From positions 1,364,001 through 1,428,000 of the forward strand of contig NW_024037074.1 of assembly GCF_015706575.1 (NCBI RefSeq): a DNA stretch of 64,000 nucleotides, written 5' to 3'. This stretch comes from Patiria miniata. Its lineage: Eukaryota; Echinodermata; Asteroidea; Valvatida; Asterinidae. Below the pieces are notes generated by a model. It made no database searches. It saw nothing but the letters and a program-made list of their open reading frames with translations, and had not been told where the DNA came from. A program made the translations under genes and the position numbers. Within the stretch, counting starts at the first letter, position 1, and every line of letters begins with the position of its first letter. Positions 9,700 through 23,300 of this stretch are shown piece by piece.

Positions 9700-11120
9700 C
9701 CTGTTGAAACGAATTTGCTGTGTGTAAGTAAGGGCTGTATTTACTCATAGACCAAAATCTAGGCTATTATTGTTGCGGCAAACTGTCCTGCTAAGGAACA
9801 TTAATTACGAATCATATTATTGGATTTGATAACATGAAAAGTTTACTTCCTACACAGTGGGGACAAGACTGTTCCCTGCTCTGAAGCATGTCTTCGTTGA
9901 TCAGGGTTTTGAAGGGTTTGAGTATGGAAAAAAAAAAGAATTACTGAAATGATCCATGCCATCAGAATTATGCATGTTTTACGAAAGAAACCATTTTTAT
10001 AGCTGTTTCATGGAATGCCACTGGAAGCTACTGAGCTGAGTAAGAATTACAGATTACACACAGGCATTCAAATACAATGAGATTTTAATAATTAAAATCA
10101 AGACTCAAATGTTATTTTTATTGTCAGATTTTGCGTTTTGAATATGAGGCACAAGTCAACTCTTTTTCTGCTGAAATATTGATGGCGATTTTTGTATGTT
10201 TTCCATTGCCAGTACTTGTTCTTTTATCAGGGTGAGAAAACGTCCATCGATGTTTCACTGTACTCAATGGGTATATTCATCAGCTCGTAGAATAGTGGTG
10301 GACAGCTTTTGTGATTTTTTTATTGAAATAGACTAACTTGGGAATAGAGTATGAACATTACGTAAAATGTTCACAGTTAAAAGTACGTTCTTTATCCCTG
10401 TTTTTTTTTTATGAAATGGAGCGAGCCAAATATTTCAAAATATTTTTTTTTCAAATTCGGTCACTTTTTTCCTTTTTGACTCACCCTGTATTGGAAATTT
10501 TCCTTTCGGCCTAGTCCTCTCCAATATTATGGGCCCGAAAGGAATATAGTTGTTTTATGTGCCTCTTGATGTTGCAGTATACCGCACAAGTCTAACTATG
10601 TGTTCTATTTTAACTTTGATTATGCATTGAATAGTTAAATTTACCCCGCTCCCAAATAAATACATCACTATGCCCCCTCATATAGTAAGGAATTACAGAA
10701 TTAAAGAGTTAGCGCATGATACACCTGATTTATGGATGCATACTGGTGTTGTGGAAAACTTATTTGGCTAGCGAGTTGTAAAGTATAGGCCTACGCCACT
10801 ATAACTTGGGTTGTCCAACAACCGACAGCTCGCTTTTCTAGTTGGCTACCTGCTATATGGTACATGTAGTACTATTTACCCAGTCAGAATTATATTGGCC
10901 TGTCAAGTGTTTAAACACTCAAGCGAAGTGTTTATGAGATAAGACATAAAGTATCAAAGTTCACAGGATTATTCCTACTGTGCAATCTAGGTTGTAATTT
11001 GATTATATAGGTTCCCTGCAAATTGGACAGGGTCACTTGAGTTGCTTATGCTGAATGTGATCACATACCCAGCACGGGTCTTTAGAATCACCGAAAGAAA
11101 CCTGACAACCCTTTCCCGAT
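9700..11120. other. Intergenic, upstream of the carboxypeptidase gene
   Basis: AT-rich DNA. One isolated MITE-like end (GACTCACCCTGTAT at about 10480) matches the termini of the element at 14001-14493. No coding exon was found; the promoter of the downstream gene probably lies in the last few hundred bases. Confidence 0.4.
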
Positions 11121-11359
11121 ATGGAGATGGAAGAGTATTATGGTAAAAAGTCTAAATGGCCAAAGCCCATGTTCTGGGTCCTCACGGCCTTCCTGGCTGC
11201 GGTTGGCATCGGTCTGGGGGTGATTATCGGGCATTTTACGGCACCAAAAGGTCCGGAGTGTGCCGTACCGACACCTGATTCAATCGCGGGATCAACGCCC
11301 ATGCCGGGCGTGAACGTCATCGACCCTATCAACGCCGCCAACATTGAGGAGAATTTAAG
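11121..11359 (+). CDS. GCPII-like exon 1: cytoplasmic tail, TM helix, stalk
   Basis: Start ATG at 11121 (context GATATGG) opens a short acidic/basic tail followed by a hydrophobic helix (about residues 17-37, [19 protein letters not shown]). A proline-rich stalk and the first helix ([10 protein letters not shown]) come next. It ends with AG of an Arg codon before donor GTAGGT. The type II topology matches human GCPII. Confidence 0.93.
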
Positions 11360-14300
11360 GTAGGTCTGCAGGGAAGTTAGGGGAGGGGAGGGGCGGAGAA
11401 ATCCGAACAGAAGGGGGGGGGGTTTCGTTAAGCACAGCGCAATTGGCTTATTGAAGCTGTGCCATTCTCAGTAAATGTATATCGTTAAGTCTCTCGTTGC
11501 TCTATGCAACAGCAGTCTATTTTCAAAGTCGGTGATGGGGGGGGGGGGGGGGAGGGGCTATCCGAGAAAACCAGGGAGGAGATCCGGCTCCCCCAGTCTA
11601 CCCAAACTTGGATACGTCAGTGGCTTTGTGGAGCAAATGTTCATTGTAAAACGATTATCAGGGGCCAGAATAAAGATGATATTCAGACTGTGGCAGAAAG
11701 GTCAGAAAAGTGCCGACGAGTTTATGAATTAGGTCATTTGTAAAATTAAAAAGACAAAACGGATGTTTGGTTACATATACATGTATACAGGCGTTCATGT
11801 TCTTCAAGAGTGTTCACCACATCCCCCCGACACCCCCTGAAATCCCCCCACGCCCGCGACTTTCTTATCCGTAGGTTGGTTGCTCCAAAGTCATCGGGCC
11901 AGTATGTTTATTCATGACACAAAAAATATAAGAGTATTGTTATGAAGTCAACAACTTTGAACTTTAAAGCATTTTACCTTTAAAGCATTTTTAAAGTACG
12001 AACGTCGTCGAGTTACCACAGTAGAGAAGTGGATAGCGAGATGAGCTATGGATACAGCCCGGATTCGAATCCATGTCGTCACTGCTCATTTTCCTTGTTT
12101 TCTTCACTTGTTTTCTTCTCTGCATTTATCGTTGATATAATTTTATTTTATGGGGAAAAAAGAGAGCCAGAACCTAAGTGTCTTGCAACGATTCAAAGGT
12201 AAACTGAATTAGGCATACCATTTGAACAACCTATCTACGGGGGAAAAAAAATCGCCTCCCGCCCACACTCGCCAAAGCACTCATTCGAAACGTAGGCCTG
12301 GATCTCCCTCTTGATTTCTGTCATTAAGAAATGTTCAGAGAGACAATTTCGGTTAAGATCAGGGAGGGTGACTGTAAAAGGTGACCGCCGGAATTTTCGC
12401 TTCCCCTTGCCTCCCGCCCGCCACGGAAGATGCAATTATTATAGTACGTATTTTTATTATTATGTTTATAATTGTGTTGGTGATTACCGACGCAGGTACT
12501 TCACTAAGGTCCCACATATCGCCGGATCTCCCGCCGAACGCTCCAACGCCGAGTACATACGGGACAAGTGGATAGAGCAAGGGCTTGACTCGGCCAAACT
12601 GGTTCCCTATGACGTCCTACTGTCCTACCCCAATGATACCATTCCTAACAAGGTAAAAGGATAATACATAAAGCGCCAGACATTAACCAGGGCGTTGGTT
12701 AACATAAACAATCATTGGTTGAAATAACCAATAATTGGTTAATAGGTCTCGTTCAAATGACGTCATTTCCTAAAGACCATCCACGTGCATCGGCATTTTT
12801 GAGCGTCAACTTCCAAACGCGCATCGGCTGCGTCGTATTTCGAACACATTTCGAGCAATACGCATTGCACTTCTACAGAAATGGCCGTCATTGAACGAGC
12901 CCTACATGTGTCCAACCAACCGATTGGTTGGACACATGTAAAACAATTGTTGGTTATTTCAACCACTCATTGGTGATGTTAACCATGTATGCCACTAGTT
13001 GTGTAGATATATCCCAACTGAGTAAATGTTATCATTTATGACTTTGAACAAAGAGTTATACCTGAGATAACAATGGCCCCGACGACCGACGATAACAATG
13101 GCCCCGACGACCGACGATAACAATGGCCCCGGTAGTGTACACAAACCTACAACTAGACATGTCAAGAGATATTTACATGCGGTGTAAATATGACACTAGT
13201 TGTGTAGATATATCCTAATATGTGTAAATATTATCATTTACGACTCTGAACAAAGAGTTATACCTGAGAAAACAATGGCCCCGACGACCTGAGCCCAAGG
13301 TCTCCGTAGGTTTTGTACACAAGCCTAACGAGACGTGTCATAAAGTTCAAGCCCAAACAACGACAAAAGAAGGGAACAGTGCGGGTCCTCGATAGGTTAG
13401 TAAAAGTAGACTGTGTATTTGGTAAACCAATCATTATGTCCCGGGCCAAACGATTTACCCTTTAGCCATAGTATGTGCATATGAGCTTAATTCAAATAAT
13501 CTTGGCTTTCAGATCAAATATCACAAATGCATGTTTCATCCAATTCGAAATGCGATATAAGCACCAAGCCAGGCGACCCTAATTAACCCCGAGAATGAAT
13601 TTAGATCTATACATGTAAAGTACTTTTTGGTTGCCAAGTCAATGTCAAAAGTTAATTTCTCATGGCGCAGTGGGGAAAATGTCAAGATTGAACGTCTTGG
13701 CATATTCTTGGGTTTGAGATTTTTAAAGAGCCTCACGAAGAAAGTGAGGGGATTAAAGATGTTAAGGTAATAAAGGTACGTGCTGTTTTCGAGTTTTACC
13801 ACGAAAAATTTAGATTCAGTTTTTAAATTGCTATTTTAGCAGTACGCAAGTCATTCACTTTTGTATGAAACATCTTGCCGAAAAAAACAGGCCTGCATTT
13901 TTAGTTATGAAATATTATACTTTTTAAATTTTGAATTATTTGCGACCGAGAATAATTCAGTTTCCGCAGATTGAACTGGTTTCCGCGTCATTTTATTATC
14001 TACAGGGTGAGTAAAAAAAAAAGAAGAAACCCAAATGTCGGGACTAGTGTTTTATTGAAGTTCTGCATGTAGCACTTTCAAAATCTAGGATGTGAAGGCC
14101 CATTTCATAAGCTTTCTTTTAGTACAAGAATCATTCAAATCACTCATGCACTTTTCATGTTACGGAATTATAAACACAACTACCGTTTTAATGTTCTGTC
14201 TGTGTTCTTTCAGCAAAACGAAAACAATTCACACGTCCCTATGTGATTTGTTTTCGTTTTGCTGAAAGAACACTTAACTTCTTTGCGATCCGTGGACAGA

Positions 14301-17300
14301 ACCTTAAAACGGTGGTTGTGTTTAAAATTGCGTAACTTAAAAAGTACACAAGTGATTTGAATAATTTGTGTACTAAAAAGAAAGCTTATGAATTGGACTT
14401 TAATATCCTAGATTTTGAAAGTGCTACATGCAGAACTTCACTAAAACAATGGTCCCTACATTTGGGTTTCGGGTTTTTTTTACTCACCCTGTATAATGGA
14501 GAGTTTGGGAACCAATGGTACTTGTATGGTGGATTTGGTGCGCAAAAGCTACCAAAAAAATTAGAACAAGCATTTTTTCCCCGTTGAAATAAATACTCAA
14601 GCCCAAATTTCGTAATGAAAAACAAAAATACAATTCGTTGAAGTGCACTGACACTAAACCCTGAAGCTATCAAGTAAAACTCTATTCCAACGACACTGTT
14701 GATTTCATCAGGTATCCATTCTTGAAGACGGCAATGAGATATTCCACTCGCGGCTTGAGGAGGCGGTGCTCAGACCCGGAGATGACCATCCTGATGTGGT
14801 GCCGCCATTTAATGCATATTCCTATCAGGGAGAGCCAGAGGTATAACTATTTAGCCAATCCACTGTTACCATGCACTTGAGCTCAAACCCCATCCCATCC
14901 CATCCCATCGATACAATCACATCTGTTGGCTTTTATGGCAATAAGCCTCTGTACTGATGACGTCACACTTTGTTTACGTGTGTGCTTTCCTAAGGTGCTC
15001 AGTGGACCGTGGGCCCCCACTGGCTCCATAGGAAAGTGCACATGTAAACAAAGTGTGACGTCATCAGTACAGATGCTTATTAGGAGACATACATTGATTG
15101 TTATGGTTCATATTATCACTTCATCTTTTTAAACAAGTTTTTAAAACATAGTGATAATAATGATGAGAAATCTCGGTGTCTTTTGGTGGGCCTATGTGAA
15201 TTTGTTTTTTTGTATTAGATGCACAACATCTCTTCTTTCTTTTTTGGGGTTCGCATGAATATACGTAAGAGTTTTGTGTATAATCTATACCATCTTCTTT
15301 TCTTATAAGGGCGACCTGGTGTATGCGAATTACGCTCGAGTTGAAGACTTTGAATACCTGGAGAAAACTCACAGCGATATCAAGCTGAATGGAACCATCA
15401 TTATAGCACGCTATGGAAAGATATTCCGTGGGAATAAGGTGATGATTCATTAGGCCTAATAAAAGATTTATAGTCCAGTTAGAATACCTCTCATCAGAAA
15501 AACAAATACACTCTAAATTGAGGCACGGTTTGCATTTTCAATTTTTCATTAAAAGATCCGTGAAATGAATTCTTCACGGGAACATATTTTGTGCAAGTTT
15601 CTCCTCCACTTAAGTTTACCAAAACTATTTGACATCCCTTTTTGGTAGTTTTATTGAAAAGTGTACTTCTGAAACATTTAAAAGTGTGCTTGCTTTTCCA
15701 TACAACTGAGGGCGTTGTTGCTGTGATGTCATTTCAGGAAGACACTGTTCAGTTTAGGGGTTTTCTGTCCAAGTTGTCGAAACCCAAAAATTAAATGTGC
15801 TTATTGAAAACGTCCGTGAAAACGTTTGCTCACAGGCTTATCGCCATGTACTGAAATAGCTGTAACATTGAGGTTTTCTGCCTGAAATGACATCACACTT
15901 TTGCTCATGAATAATGGAAATTAAAAAGGCACCAAAACACCCTTGAAAATGGCAAAACGGAAATTAAAAGTAAGGTTAAATGGGATGCAAAGGTGCATTG
16001 TCAAGGATTGCATAAAAAAAAAATTGCATGGGCCCTTTAACACATCGTGCGAAATAATTTGCGGATGAAATCTTCCTTTTAATGGACCGTAAGGAAATAA
16101 AGACGATTATTATTTTGATGTTAATGAAGTATTGCCTCCTAAAGTTGCTCTCCTCGTAATATTTTCAAGTTTCAAAAGAAAAATGTTGTACATCTACAGA
16201 TTTCGATTTGTACAAGAATCATTCAAATCACTCATGTACTTTTCAGTTTTAATGTTCTGTTCACGGATCACAAAAAAGGGTATCGGGAGTGTTCTTTCAG
16301 CAACTAAATGAAAACAACTTCACCGATGCACCCCTTTAAATGAGAATTGTTTTCATTTCGCTGAAAGAACACTTGCTTTTGTTTTGATCCGTGGACAGAA
16401 ATTTTAAACGGTGTTTGTGTTCAAATTCCACAACTTGAAAAGTACATCGGTGATTTGAATGATTCTTGCACTAAAAGAAAACTCATTTTCAATGACTGGG
16501 ATTTCACATCCTAGATTTTGAAAGGGTTACAGGCAACAATTCAACAATTCAACAATTGGTCCTGCCATTTGGGTTGCGTTTTTTTTTACCCGCACTGTTA
16601 TACATGTTGTATACCCCAGACTCATAAATCAGTGCACCTCCATGCTGCGGCGTGATATCCACAGATAGAACTTAATTTCGTTCTAATTTGCTGCCTTGCT
16701 CAACCGAATGAAAAGATTATTCTGACTGATTGCATATGGCTCTTTGATATTTCTTTTACATTTTAAGATCGACCTTGTTCACTGTCACATCTTATTGTTG
16801 GGAATATTAGCAAACCACGCTGTACACACCTCAATTTTGTAATCCCACAGTTGCTGATATGACCACGAAACAGTCAAGTCAGATTTTACCCCAAAAGTCA
16901 ATTTTACACCCAGAAAATAGCTCTAGTAAGCAAGGTTCAAGTTTGATTGTTTTCTAGAACACATCTTCTACTTAAGTCAATTTTTTTTATAAGTGTATAT
17001 TCCTCCCAGATCTCGGTTAGGTACTTGGGTAATAACTAGTCCTCTGAGGCTGTAATCAATATATACCTTCCGCTCAACTTCGAAACCTTTTGCCACCTCA
17101 TTTGCTCTGAAATGAACCCCATAACCTCCCCCCTCATACCAACCTACAGGCACTGAATGCCCAGGAGGCAGGGGCCAAGGGCCTGATCCTGTACTCAGAC
17201 CCGGCAGACTACGCCATCGATGACGGTGATATCAAGGTGTACCCAGACGGGTGGTGGCTGCCTGAGACCGGAGCGCAGAGGGGCAATACCTTCGTCAGTG

Positions 17301-20300
17301 ACGCCAAGGGTGACCCGGTCACGCCCGGTTACCCTGCTAAACGTAAGGTTACAGACCAGTAAATAAACTTCTATAGACCCCAATGGTAAATGCTCCCACT
17401 TCAGAAATTCGGGGAAAATACTCACAACTCTTCAAGGTGTTCGAGACACACATGAAATTAAAGCTTATTACATCATCTTTCATTTTCTTTTCAACTTGGG
17501 GGGGGGGGGGTCAGCTGATGACTTTTAGGAGAAATTTCCATTTGAAGATGATCACCCCTGAAAATAGTCCTGAAGCCCAGCGCCATTTTGAAAAACGATG
17601 CCTACACTCCATTGCAAATTAGACCGCTTTAAGGGCCCCGATTTCATCCAAATTGAACAGAACTACAAGTTCATAGTCCTGTGCACGGCTTCCACCCATA
17701 TTTTTTTTTTTACTATGGCCCACGGCATGCTCAAACACTGAAGATTTTGAGGGCATGCAAATCGTGATTTGGCCGGCGTAGGCAATTTCGGACCGATTTA
17801 CTGGTCTGCAACCGTAAGGGACTGACATTTCTTACCTGTTGAAATTCATCCTAATTGGGCGGGGTTTGAACCTGCGCCTCCTCTTAACCACACCGGATAG
17901 CTCAGTTGGTAGAGCGCTGGTGGGGGTGGAGTCTTGCTTCTTTCACTTTCTTTGTTCACATTCATAACAAATTCATACATGTATTTGACTGCTCTTCTTG
18001 TCATGTAAAAGCAGACCATTACAAGTCAATCACAAGTCACCAGCTCTTCTAATGAACTGTGATACAAGCACTCCTTTGTTATTTTTCATCAACTGTTACT
18101 TATGACGACTGTATGACAGGACTTGTGATGGACTTGTGATAGACTTGACTGCTATTTTCTTTGTTCTAAAACTCTTGAATAATGTATATAGATACCGTAA
18201 TGTATCCTACATATATAACAAAAGGGAAGCGGGCCTATCTGTATACTTCGTTTTTTCGATGTCCACGTTCAGGAATAATAATTTGGTGCTTGATTGGGAT
18301 GAAAAGGATTTAAAGTGTTTAGATTTCACCACTCGTTATTTTCATAGCAAATTTTAACATTTAATTTACACCCTTTGCAGCCTTTGCCTTCCGTATAGAC
18401 GATTACGATACGGCTCTACCAAAGATACCTGTCCACCCAATCGGCTACGGTGACGCACAGCTGTTACTCGGGTAAAAATACACATGCAAACAAAAAATCC
18501 TTTGTTGAGAAGACAGACGGTCGGGAGACAAGCACTAGGACAAACAAAATTATCGCTTGGCCATAGCTTAATTAAAGTTACTCTCTCCGTGCTTTTAATC
18601 AAATTCGATTTTCCCTCCCCTCAATTTTCAGTTAGTATGCTTTTAATTTTAAAGAAATATTTTTGCTTTATTGTGGGCATCTGCAACCCTCTGAATAGGC
18701 TTCTTGTTTGGATTGGTTGTGCGCATCAAGCCACAAAAGATCTGCCTGAATTATAGCAAACAGGAGAGCAACTTAAAAAGGATTTTACATCATAAAAATA
18801 AACCTTAGTTGGTACGCCATTACTTTTAAACTCTTTATTTTTACACTATTGTTATATACGGTTGGTACAGGTGGTTATGTACCATATGCCGTGTTGCTAT
18901 AAAATCATCCTTTTCTGGCTACCCGCAATTTCAGGGTTGTTTATATTTTCCATCTTCAACACAATTTCTGGTATTTCTTCTTTTATAAAATATGTTCACT
19001 GTTTCCCTTTCCGTTCCAAACTGATGCTTGTCCGAAAATATGAGGTAATTTTTTTTGTGATTCTCAATCCAGCAACATGACTGGCGAGGAGGTCATTGAT
19101 GAGTGGAAGGGACATCTGCCCGTCACCTACCGCCTTGGCCCAGGTTTTAACGACTCAAGCAGGTTAGTTTTGTGGTATCTAGTTGAATTTAGAGACATCA
19201 TCGCTCCTTTTCTGTCGCACTTTCGTTCTCTTGTTTTTTGGGAAGAGTGTGGAGAGTTCCACTAGTCGAGCTGGACGTGGAAACTCCGATATTATTATAC
19301 TCAAATAAGGCCGATTCACGTATGTGAAGCAAATTATTATTAGGCATCATCATCATCATGCACGGAATGTTTGCTAATTTTCCAAAGTTGAAAAGTGTGA
19401 AATTTTTGCAAATCCGCAGTGAAAAACATGCTGTCACTTTTGATCTCATAGGTATGAACCGCCTTTAACTCGGACAGTTGGTCTTACTCTGGTTGAGTTT
19501 GTTTGGGAAAAGTTGAAACCAAGAACAATCACGTAATATACGGTACTGGTATCATGACACCACACGAAATAAAAGATAGATTTTTTTTGTACATCTCTAC
19601 CAGGAACGTAAAAATGACAATCCATACCACCAGAGAGACAAGGACGACTTATGATGTCATTGGTTTCATTCGAGGTGAAATCGAACCAGGTAGCAAACAA
19701 TTACCATATTACCTCCATGCAATTAAACATAAAGCAGTATTGCGTAGCGCAAATTGCAATGCGAAACGCACCGCCCCCCCCAAAAAAAAAAAATATATGA
19801 AAACAACATGTGGCGAAATCTCTCGTTGTAACAAGTAAATGAGAACAATCCTTCACAAAACAGGATATCACTTCTGTGTTATAACTGCTTAATACTCTGA
19901 AAAACACAATCTTAAATACCTTTTTTGAATGTTTTTTTTTCTTCAAATGTTCTAAAATGGAAATTCTTAATTGGCAACTCTATCAGATCTCAACAAGTAA
20001 GGAACCTGTGATCAGGTTGATAAGAAAGCATCGAATTTCTGATTTTGGTAAACAAACTTATCCTAAGAATCTGTGGTCGCAGAATAGTAGGCCCTATATC
20101 TGGATTGGAACTTTATCAATTGTTTTTGAAAACAATTGTTCCTATTGAAGCCTACGATACAATGGGGGGGGGGGTGGCTTGTGATAGTTATACTTATCAA
20201 GCTCTCACATTTGTGATTATTTAGTATCTAGAATATATATATTATAATTTTCTGAAAATGGCAGCTTGATATCCGATCTTAGCGCTGGTGTTGTGGAAAA

Positions 20301-23300
20301 TTTGAAAGCGATTGAATGTCTCAAGCTGTAGGAAATGTTATGTATCCATGATTGATTACAGATCGGTATGTGGTGATTGGTAATCACCGGGATGCATGGG
20401 TCTATGGAGCCGTCGATCCAAGCAGCGGCACGGCAGCCTTTATGGAGGTATCGCGTGTATTTGGAGAGCTCAGGAAATCAGGTGAGTATATGATGATGAC
20501 AATTTAAGGGGTGTGGCTTCACTCTACACTAAGGCACGATGCGGCAATCCAAATTTTTGGTGACTGATTGGACCAGGGATTTGGATTGTTACGAGTCAAT
20601 TACAAGCCTCAAGTCGTGAACCAAACGACCTGTTCAAATTCACTGTGGTCAGGCAGTCTGTAATCTGGGGGGGGGGGGGGGTGCAGGGTTCGAACCCCCA
20701 CTTGCTGACGAGTTCTGCTCAGAAATCTAAAAACAAACAAAAAAAGGGCGGGGGGGGGGTAAACTAGACAAAAATCGCCGCCAACAAATTCAAATTTAAT
20801 GACCCCCATGATATATTGTGTTCACAATTGGCCCTGAAGAACTTTTGCTCGAAAATTCAGTGTAAATGGCCAGGAAATGCCTCAGATTGCACCACAAAAT
20901 TTTCCTGGGCCCTCAATATAGCGGTCCCGGACCCCACGCCGTAAGGCACTCGCATATCAAAAGTACAACTTTGAGGGTTTGACCCCCTCCCCCCTCCCCC
21001 CAGTGTGGGATCAGGGAACGGCCCTGGTGGTAAAGGTGTTCCTTTGTCATTGCCCATCTAACTTGTGTTTTAGCTTGTCGTTGGCTTGTGATTGGCTTGT
21101 GGTGGACTTCAATACATGTTTGCAAATTGGGAAGTGGTTGTGCAGGCTATAAGGCCGGTTTCAGACTAAGTGGGGTCGAAGGCTGTTTTTTTTTAATGGC
21201 ATGGACATGTTTCAGAGCAGGTTATAAAATTAGGTATCAGTATTTATGGTGGACAAGTAGGCCTATACAATACGGTATCCTCCCATAAAAACAAAAAGAA
21301 ACAGTCTGCCTGGCTTCCTTATTTTTATTTTATTACAGAACTAAACTAGTCAGAACAGTTGTTTAACAGTTAAGGCCACCCTGTATCTCTCCATAGTCTG
21401 CCACCAGACCACTGAAGGGTCAATCTTTCAAACAGTTGGACATGTACCAGCCTAGTCCTATGCTTCAAATTGAAATCACTTGGCTTCACTCTCAGGTGCA
21501 GAATATTAAAGAAAAGTCTCCTTTAAAAATTGAATTAAGACTTCAAACTTGGCTGGTGAAATACTAAGGACCTTGTCTTTGCCAAATAATTTTTGAGAAT
21601 TGTGTTGGCTAAAGAGTGGGTAAAGTTGGCCTGAAGTAGTTTTGCATGTTTTTCTGCACACACGGTCCAAATCTGCTGAAATACCTGTTATTTTCACCCC
21701 AAAGTAAGATTAGACAAAAACAGATTCGAAACAGAACAAGAAAATATCATTGTACGTACTTCAGACATTTGATTTTGTAACCTTTGTGTTAAGGTTGGAA
21801 ACCAAGACGGTCCATCATATTTGGGAGCTGGGGAGCTGGGGAGCTGAAGAGTATGGTCTACTGGGATCTACAGAGTTCGTGGAGGTAAGCAAATATATTC
21901 AGAGAGCGACAAAACGGAAAGTCACAATATTTTACCACAAAAAAAATGCATACTTAAGACTGTACTTACATTTCTGTTCAGACTTTTGCTAAACTTAAGA
22001 TATGAATTGCATTGGGTTTCAGTGAAATCTTTGACTTGACCGACTTTATCAACAGTTATTGAGGCAGACCCCAGACTTTTCGGAACTTTTTAAATGCCCA
22101 CCGAAACTGTTAATTCGATTTAGTCTTTATATGCGGATTATTCAGTCCTTGCATGATCAATTGATAGAAAGTTCGTTCTGGATAGTAATATTAAAACTCA
22201 TGACACCTAAATTTATAGAGCTTATTTCTCTAATAGGTGAGCAGACATCCAGGAACTTCTGAAGTCTCCTTATTTCATCCCCAGACCCATTTTCATAAAA
22301 CTGAATGAGTCTGGAGTCCTGAATGTTAACATCTAGCAACCGATGAAAACGCACATACTAATCATGAGCAACCGCCCTAAATGCTGTTATATATTTAATA
22401 TATTAATTGTCGTGTATTTTACCTGTGAAATTATCTAATAAATAATAAACAAAAATGAATGCTGAAAAGTAGAAAATAGCAAAGAAATGATGTAAAAGCT
22501 TTTGTTTGTTTTTTTTCCACAGGAATTTCAGAGGGTACTTGCCGCCAGGGCTGTGGCATACATCAATGTAGACTCTGCTGTGACTGGTAACTATTCACTG
22601 AGTGTCAAATCAACGCCATTGCTCTACCAGGCAATCTATGCAGCCTCGAAAAAGGTCAGCAATTCTAAAGTTATTTCTTTTGGTTCCAACTGGGGATGCT
22701 TTTTAGTCATTTGGGAAAAGAGTAAGGAAGGGGCGGGCCCAGTAGCGGATCTAACCTTCCGGAAACAGGGAGAGGGGTATGAGGGGGGAGAGAGAATGAC
22801 AGGGGGATGACAGGGGGGGGGGGTTGCAGGAGTGTGTAGGCGTGCCTGGGGGTGGCAGGGCATGCCCTCCGGAAAAATTTGAAATTTGAGGCTTTCTCCT
22901 TTATTCTAAGGCATTAGAGAATTAATTCAGGAACTTCACCATCCCATTTATTATATTTGGCCCCAGTTTACAAATAAAATATTTGCTGCTGGGGGAGGGG
23001 GGTTGAGGGGGAGTTTAACACCCCCCGACCCCCTCTAGATTCGCCACTGGCAGGAGGTGTGGCCTACTTCTTAAAACATGCTTATTAAAGAACAAAGGAC
23101 CCTCCCAAATAAGATTTTTTTTTTTAATTAAACGAATTTAGACAATGTATAGGCCTAATGTATCGATCCCAGCGGAATGTTTGTCAAAGGCAAACATGAC
23201 AAATGCAAACAGACAAGTAAGGGGCACACAACCACGCATGGGTGGAAGGAAAAACAAAGGGATGTGAAGGAGCAAACAAAAGAAGAGAACATAGGAGGAG

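Noticed and set aside
17893..17935. Functional tRNA gene from the GGATAGCTCAGTTGGTAGAG sequence
   Set aside because: Only the D-arm half is present; no anticodon arm or T arm follows in the right place.
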